The position numbers and the translations under genes are program-made. The notes below the pieces were generated by a model. The model made no database searches, was not told the DNA's origin, and saw only the letters and a list, made by a program, of their open reading frames with translations. A DNA stretch of 64,000 nt from Firmicutes bacterium UBA3553 (GTDB lineage Bacteria; Bacillota; Clostridia; Tissierellales; Sedimentibacteraceae): positions 105,682-169,681 of the forward strand of contig DFOA01000064.1 in assembly GCA_002381185.1 (NCBI GenBank), read 5' to 3'. Position 1 is the first letter of the stretch. Every line of letters begins with the position of its first letter. This document shows, in pieces, positions 57,432 through 64,000 of this stretch.

Positions 57432-58469
57432 ATGATTAAATTAAAACCAAGTGTAGAAAAATTACAGGCTTATTTTGTAAATGACGTATCTTACAGAGTA
57501 AAGCTTGATGCAAATGAAGGAAGCAATTATTTGCTGAAGGATGGGTTTAAAATAGAAACATTCAGGCCTAATTTATATCCTGACAGTGATTCAAAGATAT
57601 TGAGAGAAAAGATGTCAAAATACTACGGCTGTAAAAAAGAAAATATAATGGCAGGGAACGGATCAAGCGAAATTATAAATACCGTTATAAATGCATACTG
57701 CGAGAAAGGCGATAAGGTTATAAGCTTTGTTCCTTCCTTCAGCATGTATCAGACATACTGTGATTTATGCGGTGCAACATATGTGGGAATTGAAACTGAA
57801 AGTGATTTTACCCAAGACATAGATAAGCTGATTGAAGCAGCAAAAAAACAAAATCCTAAAATTGTAATACTATGCAGTCCTAACAATCCTACAGGCTATG
57901 TTACTCCAAGGGAAGATATAGTAAATCTGTTAGACAGCATTAAAGATTCAATCATAATTTTAGATGAAGCATATGCTGATTTTTCAGAAGTTTCTGTTGT
58001 TGACCTGATAAACAAATACAAAAATTTAATAGTAATGAGGACTTTATCCAAGGCATTCGGTCTTGCGGGTCTTCGTGTGGGAGCATTGATTGCCAATGAA
58101 GAAACCGTAAAATATATATGGAAGGTAAAGGTCCCTTATAACATCAATGTTTTGTCCCAATATGCCGCAGAGTGTGCATTAGACAATATTGACAGGGTCA
58201 ATGACTATATAAACAGTGTGGTAAGGCTTAAGCTTGAATTGAGCAAGGCGTTAAAAAGCTTGAATTTTACGGTCTACCCGTCAGGTGCTAACTTTATATT
58301 TGTTAAATCACCTGTGGATAACTTATTTGAAAAACTAATGGACTGTGGAGTACTTATAAGAAAGTTCAATTATAAAGGTGATGTTTACAGCCGAATAACC
58401 GTCGGTACAAAAGAAGAAAATGAAATATTGATTAGTGAAATTAAAAAATTGACAGGAGAAATTAAATGA
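57432..58469 (+). CDS. hisC: histidinol-phosphate aminotransferase
   Basis: 345 residues, PLP class II. Motifs: the start LDANEGSNYLL, NGSSEIINTVI, CSPNNPTGYVTPREDIVNLL, LDEAYADFSEVSVVDLI and the PLP lysine in TLSKAFGLAGLRVGALIAN. It transaminates imidazoleacetol phosphate with glutamate. It ends by overlapping hisB by four bases. Confidence 0.94.
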   Translation: MIKLKPSVEKLQAYFVNDVSYRVKLDANEGSNYLLKDGFKIETFRPNLYPDSDSKILREKMSKYYGCKKENIMAGNGSSEIINTVINAYCEKGDKVISFVPSFSMYQTYCDLCGATYVGIETESDFTQDIDKLIEAAKKQNPKIVILCSPNNPTGYVTPREDIVNLLDSIKDSIIILDEAYADFSEVSVVDLINKYKNLIVMRTLSKAFGLAGLRVGALIANEETVKYIWKVKVPYNINVLSQYAAECALDNIDRVNDYINSVVRLKLELSKALKSLNFTVYPSGANFIFVKSPVDNLFEKLMDCGVLIRKFNYKGDVYSRITVGTKEENEILISEIKKLTGEIK

Positions 58470-59044
58470 GAAAAAGTTCAATAAAGCGCATGACAAGTGA
58501 AACTGATATTGAAATAGTTCTTAATCTTGATGGCAGCGGTATAACAGAAATAGATACGGGAATAGGATTTTTGAATCATATGCTGACTTTGCTTGGATTT
58601 CACGGTGGCTTTGACTTAAAAATAAAGTGTATGGGAGATTTAGATGTTGATTCTCATCATACCGCAGAAGATGTGGGGATAGCACTTGGCCAGGCATTCA
58701 GAGAGGCCTTGAGAGACAAGATGGGTATTGAAAGATATGGATTCATGCTTCTTCCCATGGATGAAGCAATGGCAAGAGTGGCAATTGATTTAAGCGGCAG
58801 ACCGTATCTTGTATATAATATTGAATTTAACAGAGGAAGTCTAGGTGCAATTGCAGCAGAGGATTTTAAAGAATTTTTCAAAGGATTTGTGAACAATTCT
58901 TTAAGCACTCTTCATATAGAGCTTTTATACGGAGAAAATGACCATCACAAAATAGAAGCTGTATTTAAGGGTTTAGGCAGGGCGTTAAAAAAGGCATGCT
59001 GCGTAACCTCCGACAGACTGCAGTCAACAAAGGGGGAGTTGTAA
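58466..59044 (+). CDS. hisB: imidazoleglycerol-phosphate dehydratase
   Basis: 192 residues, the single-domain form. The two histidine-rich metal motifs GFLNHMLTLLGFHGGFDL and DSHHTAEDVGIALGQAF are present, as is GENDHHKIEAVFKGLGRALK. It dehydrates imidazole glycerol phosphate. No phosphatase is fused, and no histidinol-phosphate phosphatase gene is in the operon. Confidence 0.95.
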   Translation: MRKSSIKRMTSETDIEIVLNLDGSGITEIDTGIGFLNHMLTLLGFHGGFDLKIKCMGDLDVDSHHTAEDVGIALGQAFREALRDKMGIERYGFMLLPMDEAMARVAIDLSGRPYLVYNIEFNRGSLGAIAAEDFKEFFKGFVNNSLSTLHIELLYGENDHHKIEAVFKGLGRALKKACCVTSDRLQSTKGEL

Positions 59045-59664
59045 TGCATGTGATAATCGATTACGGAATGGGCAACCTGGCGTCAGTTCAAAGAGCATTT
59101 GAAAACCTTGATATAGCTGTAAAAATAAGCAGCAGCGAAGAGGATTTGAGGAATGCAGAATCTCTCATACTTCCAGGTGTGGGAGCATTCAGAGATGCAA
59201 TAAAACTATTGGATGAATCAAATCTAAGCGCTGTAATTAAGGAGGAAGTTGCCGGGGGTAAATATCTGATCGGAATATGTCTCGGAATGCAGCTTCTTTA
59301 TGAAAGAGGCTATGAGTACGGAGAATATGAAGGGCTTGGACTCATAGCGGGGGACATTAAATATTTAGATGTTAAATTAAAGGTGCCTCACATGGGATGG
59401 AACAATTTGAGATTCAGTAAACAAGACCCCATATTAAAATATATTAAAGAAAACGAGTATGTTTATTTCGTTCATTCCTATTATGCTGTGTCTGACAATT
59501 CGGAAGTTATTTCATATGCAGAATATGAAAAGAAAGTACCTGCCATAGTGAGGAATAATAATGTTTACGGAATTCAGTTCCATCCCGAAAAAAGCGGAGA
59601 AACGGGTCTTAATATTTTAAAAGCATATAAAGAAATTATAGAAAACAGAAAGGATTTGCCATGA
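59044..59664 (+). CDS. hisH: imidazole glycerol phosphate synthase, glutaminase subunit
   Basis: 206 residues from the ATG at 59044, which overlaps the hisB stop by one base and has GGGGGAG upstream; a longer reading from 58996 lies inside hisB. Class I glutamine amidotransferase: DYGMGNLASVQRAF, the oxyanion and Cys nucleophile in LIGICLGMQLLYERG, and the FHPEKSG triad end. It feeds ammonia to HisF. Confidence 0.95.
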   Translation: MHVIIDYGMGNLASVQRAFENLDIAVKISSSEEDLRNAESLILPGVGAFRDAIKLLDESNLSAVIKEEVAGGKYLIGICLGMQLLYERGYEYGEYEGLGLIAGDIKYLDVKLKVPHMGWNNLRFSKQDPILKYIKENEYVYFVHSYYAVSDNSEVISYAEYEKKVPAIVRNNNVYGIQFHPEKSGETGLNILKAYKEIIENRKDLP

Positions 59665-60380
59665 TATTATTTCCTGCAATAGATATTAAGGATAACAAAT
59701 GTGTAAGGTTGACACAGGGAAAATTTGACCAGGTTAATATATATTCAGGTGACCCTGTTGAAATGGCCAAGAAATGGGAGGATATGGGTGCGGAATATCT
59801 TCACATTGTAGATTTGGATGGAGCCAAAAATGAAGGCTTTCAAAACAGAAGGTCCATTGAAAAAATAGCAAAATCAATCAGTATTCCCATGCAGACAGGC
59901 GGAGGAATAAGAAACGAAGAAAGAATAAAAAATCTGCTGGATGCAGGTGTAGACAGGGTTATTTTAGGAACTATAGCTATAGAAAAACAGGAACTTTTAA
60001 AAAATCTTACGAAGACTTATAAAGAACACCTGGCAGTTTCCATAGATGCATTAAATGGTAAAGCTGCCACACGAGGATGGCAGAACGTTGGTGACACCGA
60101 TTCGATAGAGATATGCAGGTTCCTGGAATCCATAGGAATTAAAACACTGATTTATACCGATATTTCCAAGGATGGAATGCTGTCGGGGCCTAACTTTGAT
60201 GTTTACGAGGAATTGTCAATGATGACAGGATTAAACATAATTGCATCCGGAGGTGTTACAACTCTTAATGACATTCAGAAATTAAACAGTATGAACATGT
60301 ATGGAGCCATAATAGGAAAAGCGCTTTACGACGACAGGCTGAATTTTAAGGAAGCCTTGAAAGTAGCGGGAAGGAGTTAA
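59661..60380 (+). CDS. hisA: ProFAR isomerase HisA
   Basis: 239 residues, a half-barrel-duplicated TIM barrel. The catalytic Asp in [15 protein letters not shown], the GGGIR phosphate loop, the second Asp in [12 protein letters not shown] and IASGGV are visible. It isomerises 5'-ProFAR to PRFAR. It overlaps hisH by four bases. Confidence 0.96.
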   Translation: MILFPAIDIKDNKCVRLTQGKFDQVNIYSGDPVEMAKKWEDMGAEYLHIVDLDGAKNEGFQNRRSIEKIAKSISIPMQTGGGIRNEERIKNLLDAGVDRVILGTIAIEKQELLKNLTKTYKEHLAVSIDALNGKAATRGWQNVGDTDSIEICRFLESIGIKTLIYTDISKDGMLSGPNFDVYEELSMMTGLNIIASGGVTTLNDIQKLNSMNMYGAIIGKALYDDRLNFKEALKVAGRS

Positions 60381-60381
60381 T

Positions 60382-61140
60382 ATGCTTGCACGAAGAATTA
60401 TACCCTGTCTGGATGTTAGAAACGGACGAGTGGTCAAGGGTACAAAATTTAAAGATATAAAGGATGTCGACGATCCGGCAAGACTGGGTAAATACTACAG
60501 TGATTCGGGAGCCGATGAGCTTGTGTTTTATGATATAACAGCTTCTAATGAAGAAAGAAAGACATCACTGGAATTTGTAAAAAAGGTTGCATGTGAAATA
60601 AATATACCTTTTTCAGTCGGCGGCGGAGTTTCCACATTAGACGATTTTAAATATATTTTAAGGAGCGGAGCCGATAAGGTATCAATAAATTCATCGGCCG
60701 TAAAAAACCCCGTCCTGATAAAAGAAGCTTCAGAGCGTTTTGGCAATCAATGTGTGGTATTGTCCATAGATGCCAAGAAAAATGAACAAGGTTCATGGAG
60801 CGTATATATTAAGGGGGGAAGAGAAAAGACTCTTCTGGACGCAATAGAATGGGCTAGGAAAGGCGTAGAGCTTGGGGCAGGTGAGATAGTTGTAAACAGC
60901 ATTGATGAAGATGGTATGAAAAACGGTTATAATTTGGAGCTTTTGAAAATGATAACGGCTGCAGTCAATGTACCTGTCATAGCTTCAGGTGGTGCCGGAA
61001 AACCGGAGCATTTCTTAGATGCAGTTAAACATGCCGACGCTGACGGCATATTGGCAGCATCCGTATTTCATTTCGGTGAAATTAAAATAATGGATTTAAA
61101 GAAATACTTAAAAAATAATGGTGTTGAAATAAGAATTTAA
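60382..61140 (+). CDS. hisF: imidazole glycerol phosphate synthase, cyclase subunit
   Basis: 252 residues, the TIM-barrel partner of HisH. Motifs: [16 protein letters not shown] (catalytic Asp11 type), [35 protein letters not shown] (catalytic Asp) and [12 protein letters not shown]. It makes imidazole glycerol phosphate plus AICAR. One base separates it from hisA. Confidence 0.96.
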   Translation: MLARRIIPCLDVRNGRVVKGTKFKDIKDVDDPARLGKYYSDSGADELVFYDITASNEERKTSLEFVKKVACEINIPFSVGGGVSTLDDFKYILRSGADKVSINSSAVKNPVLIKEASERFGNQCVVLSIDAKKNEQGSWSVYIKGGREKTLLDAIEWARKGVELGAGEIVVNSIDEDGMKNGYNLELLKMITAAVNVPVIASGGAGKPEHFLDAVKHADADGILAASVFHFGEIKIMDLKKYLKNNGVEIRI

Positions 61141-61207
61141 TATTAAATGATAAAATAAGAATATCATAACTATGATAAATATTTTTAATAAGGATGAGGA
61201 TAATAAA

Positions 61208-61831
61208 ATGGGTATAGAAAAATTATTAAACACAGTAAAATTTGATGACAAAGGTCTTGTGGCTGCAATAGCACAGGATTATAAGACAAATGAAGTATTA
61301 ATGGTTGCTTATATGAATAAGGAATCTTTGGAAATAACATTGAATGAAAAAAAGGCATGTTACTATTCAAGAAGCAGAAAATGTCTATGGAGAAAGGGAG
61401 AAACATCAGGACATGTTCAATATTTAAAGGGACTTTATTATGACTGTGATGCAGATGCAATTCTTATGAAGGTGGAGCAGTTTGGCAATGCATGCCATAC
61501 TGGAGCTTACTCCTGCTTCTATAACAAGGTATATGAAGAAGAAGTAGCAGATCAGTCAATAATAAATAAAGTATACAATCAAATAACCGATAGAAGAGAA
61601 AATCCAAGTGAAGGTTCATATACAAATTATTTGTTTGACAAAGGATTGGATAAAATATTAAAAAAAGTCGGAGAAGAAACCAGCGAAGTAATAATAGCTG
61701 CAAAAAATAAAAATAAACAAGAGCTTGTTTATGAAATGTGTGATTTGATATATCATTCCATGGTTCTTATGGTTAACGAAGGTGTTACAATTGACGATTT
61801 ATTAACAGAATTGACGAAACGACACAAATAA
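61208..61831 (+). CDS. hisI: bifunctional PRA-CH / PRA-PH enzyme HisIE
   Basis: 207 residues from the ATG at 61208, with GATGAGGA seven bases upstream; an ATG at 61172 has no such site. N-terminal HisI (cyclohydrolase): [60 protein letters not shown]-terminal HisE (pyrophosphohydrolase): [26 protein letters not shown]...[12 protein letters not shown]. It ends the his operon. Confidence 0.94.
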   Translation: MGIEKLLNTVKFDDKGLVAAIAQDYKTNEVLMVAYMNKESLEITLNEKKACYYSRSRKCLWRKGETSGHVQYLKGLYYDCDADAILMKVEQFGNACHTGAYSCFYNKVYEEEVADQSIINKVYNQITDRRENPSEGSYTNYLFDKGLDKILKKVGEETSEVIIAAKNKNKQELVYEMCDLIYHSMVLMVNEGVTIDDLLTELTKRHK

Positions 61832-61847
61832 CAGTATAGATGTTTAC

Positions 61848-61875
61848 AAAATATAAGTCTTGACTCATATTTTTA
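61848..61875 (+). terminator. weak terminator after hisIE
   Basis: AATATAAGTC pairs with GACTCATATT with one mismatch around TT, followed by TTTT. The stem is AT-rich and weak, but no better terminator is seen before the next gene. Confidence 0.35.
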
Positions 61876-61951
61876 TATAAGTTAAAATTAATATAAGATT
61901 AAGGGTTACATGTTTTAATTTAGTAAAAATATAAATAGTGGAGGTTTGTTA

Positions 61952-63481
61952 TTGAATAGAAATCTTTTAGAAAAAATTAAAGAATCTCTGTCCTCGGTGC
62001 TTCCAATAACGGTCATTGTTTTGATTCTGCACTTTACATTGGCACCAATGCCAAAAGGTTTGTTTATTCTGTTTGTGATGGGCGCTGTAATGTTGGTTTT
62101 CGGCATGGGGCTTTTCACTCTTGGTGCAGATATGTCGATGATGCCAATGGGAGAGAGGATTGGAGCCGAACTTACAAAATCCCGTAAACTGCTCGTTTTA
62201 ATACTGATAAGTTTTTTAATGGGATTTATGATTACTGTGGCAGAACCGGACCTGACAGTTCTTGCGGGACAGGTACCTTCAATTCCGAATCCGGTAATAA
62301 TAGGAACAGTTGCGCTTGGAGTGGGAGTATTTCTGGTTATAGCAATATTGAGGATAGTTTTTCAAATTAAGCTGTCTTATATGCTTATATTCTTTTATTC
62401 AATTATTTTTATTTTCGCATACTTTACTCCAAATGATTTTGTTCCCGTTGCTTTTGATTCAGGCGGTGTTACTACAGGGCCAATTACAGTTCCGTTTATA
62501 ATGGCTCTGGGACTTGGCGTTGCTGCCGTAAGAGGAGGAAAAAGTGCTCGTGATGACAGCTTTGGGCTGGTTGCCCTATGCTCTGTGGGACCAATATTAT
62601 CAGTTTTATTGCTTGGATTACTTTACAATTCTTCCGGAAGCTATACCGATGTAGTTATCGCTGATGTCAACAACCTGGGTGAAGCTTTCAATGCTTTCTT
62701 ACATGCTTTTCCGCATTATTTTAAAGAAGTTGCGATTGCATTATTTCCTATTGTAATAGCATTTATAATTTTCCAAATAATATTTTTAAAACTTCCAAAG
62801 AGCCAATTGATTAAAATGTCCGTTGGTGTTATATATACATATATAGGTCTGGTGATATTTTTAACTGGAGTTAATGTAGGATTTTTGCCTGCAGGTAATT
62901 ATATAGGAAATTCACTTGGTTCGTTGGACAGCAACTGGATACTTATACCCATCGGCATGGTTATGGGATTTTTCATAGTAGCTGCTGAACCTGCCGTACA
63001 TGTTCTCAACAAACAGGTTGAAGATGTAACAGGCGGTGCGATTTCCAAAAGAGCAATGCTTATTTCATTGTCGCTTGGGGTTGCAGCATCCATAGGAATC
63101 TCAATGATAAGGATTCTTAAAGGAGTGAACATCTGGTATTTTATTGTACCTGGATATGCAATAGCCGTAATTCTTACATTTTATGTGACACCAATATTTA
63201 CAGGAATTGCTTTTGACTCGGGAGGGGTTGCTTCAGGGCCTATGACTGCAACATTTATGCTTCCCTTCGCAATGGGTGCTGCCGAAGCGACCGGAGGAAA
63301 TATATTGACAGATGCATTCGGTCTTGTTGCAATGGTAGCCATGACACCCTTAATTACAATTCAAACACTGGGTGTTGTTTATAACATAAAAATGAAACGA
63401 AATCAACGTGTCGAAGAAGAAATAATAGAAGAAGCCGAAAAAGACACTGAAATAATAGATTTTGAAGGAGGTGCAGAATAA
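61952..63481 (+). CDS. DUF1538 family duplicated membrane protein
   Basis: 509 residues from the TTG at 61952, seven bases after GGAGG; a TTG at 61946 is too close. About 14 membrane segments in two homologous halves: VAFDSGGVTTGPITVPF...FGLVALCSVGPILSVLLLG in the first and IAFDSGGVASGPMTATF...FGLVAMVAMTPLITIQTLG in the second, each also with a GFMITVAEPDLTVLAGQV-like segment. The inverted-like duplication suggests a transporter; substrate unknown. The two P-II-like genes follow. Confidence 0.85.
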   Translation: MNRNLLEKIKESLSSVLPITVIVLILHFTLAPMPKGLFILFVMGAVMLVFGMGLFTLGADMSMMPMGERIGAELTKSRKLLVLILISFLMGFMITVAEPDLTVLAGQVPSIPNPVIIGTVALGVGVFLVIAILRIVFQIKLSYMLIFFYSIIFIFAYFTPNDFVPVAFDSGGVTTGPITVPFIMALGLGVAAVRGGKSARDDSFGLVALCSVGPILSVLLLGLLYNSSGSYTDVVIADVNNLGEAFNAFLHAFPHYFKEVAIALFPIVIAFIIFQIIFLKLPKSQLIKMSVGVIYTYIGLVIFLTGVNVGFLPAGNYIGNSLGSLDSNWILIPIGMVMGFFIVAAEPAVHVLNKQVEDVTGGAISKRAMLISLSLGVAASIGISMIRILKGVNIWYFIVPGYAIAVILTFYVTPIFTGIAFDSGGVASGPMTATFMLPFAMGAAEATGGNILTDAFGLVAMVAMTPLITIQTLGVVYNIKMKRNQRVEEEIIEEAEKDTEIIDFEGGAE

Positions 63482-63484
63482 GAT

Positions 63485-63859
63485 ATGAAAGAAAAAAGTT
63501 TACCTAAAAAAATTAAAATGCTTTTCACTATAGTTGACAGAGGTAAGGGTGAAAAACTTACTGAAATTTTCAGAGAAAACAATGTTATGTATAATTTAAT
63601 TGCTCTTGGAAAAGGTACGGCAAAATCTGAAATACTTGATTACCTGGGATTAGGTCAGACTGAAAAAGATATAGTTATAAGTATTGTATATGAAGAAAGC
63701 GTTCAAAATATATTGAATATCTTAAATGAAAAAATGCATTTGAAGGAACCGGGAAACGGTGTAGCTTTTACCATACCAATAAACAGCGTTGACAGTTCTC
63801 TTGCTTTAGAATATATCAACAGTATATTAAGCGGTATGTCAGATGGCGGAAAGGAGTGA
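63485..63859 (+). CDS. P-II family nitrogen-regulator-like protein
   Basis: 124 residues. P-II fold: KIKMLFTIVDRGKGEKLTEIFRENNV...GKGTAKSEILDYLGLGQTEKDIVISIVYEE, with a divergent T-loop without the usual uridylylated Tyr and a C-terminal SVDSSLALEYINSI. It lies three bases after the DUF1538 gene and shares its direction, so it probably controls that membrane protein in response to a nucleotide. Confidence 0.78.
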   Translation: MKEKSLPKKIKMLFTIVDRGKGEKLTEIFRENNVMYNLIALGKGTAKSEILDYLGLGQTEKDIVISIVYEESVQNILNILNEKMHLKEPGNGVAFTIPINSVDSSLALEYINSILSGMSDGGKE

Positions 63860-63863
63860 GAAC

Positions 63864-64000
63864 ATGGAATTAAGAGTAGATGGATATAAAGAATTTGATT
63901 TAATAATTACTATAGTAAACAGAGGTTTTGACGATGTTGTAATGGAAGCGGCAAGAGGTGCAGGAGCAACAGGAGGAACAGTACTTCATGCAAGAGGTGC
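63864..64000 (+). CDS. second P-II-like protein (5' part; runs off the window)
   Basis: The ATG at 63864 follows AAAGGAG. The visible part reads MELRVDGYKEFDLIITIVNRG, then DDVVMEAARGAGATGGTVLHARG, the N-terminal half of a P-II-like protein with the GATGGTVLHARG nucleotide-loop type. It overlaps none of the previous gene (four bases apart) and is the third gene of the DUF1538/P-II unit. Confidence 0.78.
   Translation, partial: MELRVDGYKEFDLIITIVNRGFDDVVMEAARGAGATGGTVLHARG

Overview
The window is low-GC, gene-dense chromosomal DNA around the replication origin of an anaerobic Clostridia-type Firmicute. Canonical gene order (parB-parA-noc-rsmG-mnmG-mnmE-jag-yidC-yidD-rnpA-rpmH | oriC | dnaA-dnaN-yaaA-recF-gyrB-gyrA), strong Shine-Dalgarno sites with frequent TTG starts, a trimeric electron-bifurcating [FeFe]-hydrogenase, the selenium-linked protein YedF and a thioredoxin reductase without an NADPH motif all fit a strict anaerobe. 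A Tissierellales/Sedimentibacter-like organism is my best guess; this is inference, not shown. I see no rRNA, tRNA, CRISPR array, insertion sequence or prophage.

Layout. 1-6.3 kb (minus): pyrB (cut by the window edge) with a PyrR-type attenuator, DUF951, yedF, cvpA-like, DUF5711, a cysteine-desulfurase-like enzyme and pyrC. 6.4-7.1 kb (plus): a HAD phosphatase. 7.1-11.6 kb (minus): hydrogenase operon hydC-hndB-hydB-hydA. 12-20.8 kb (minus): the parB-to-rpmH origin-left cluster. 20.8-22.9 kb: a bipartite origin flanking dnaA. 21.2-31.3 kb (plus): dnaA to gyrA, then an rsbV-rsbW-sigB-like module. 31.4-36.6 kb: UPF0182 membrane protein, VOC and PPC proteins, and an APC permease on the opposite strand.

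The most distinctive region is 36.7-45.4 kb. A leader matching the conserved core of a class II cyclic-di-GMP riboswitch precedes one long plus-strand gene set: a NarL-type two-component pair, two small exported proteins with SipW-class signal peptides, a SipW-like (ER-type Ser/His) signal peptidase carrying a large extra membrane domain, a TasA/camelysin-like candidate fibre subunit, a DUF5305 membrane protein and a protein with three S-layer-homology repeats. Together they look like a c-di-GMP-controlled, cell-wall-anchored surface-fibre or biofilm-matrix system.

45.5-54.1 kb: acetyltransferase, soluble chemoreceptor-like protein, hxlR-trxB-trxA redox operon (reductase probably ferredoxin-dependent), CcdA-like protein, DUF2156 protein, and a VTC / DUF4956 / beta-helix lipoprotein operon. 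54.2-61.8 kb: a complete histidine operon (hisZGDCBHAF-IE) behind a consensus promoter and a leader encoding a short peptide with four consecutive His codons and a terminator, i.e. ribosome-mediated attenuation. 61.9-64 kb: a duplicated DUF1538 membrane protein followed by two P-II-like regulators, the last cut by the window end.
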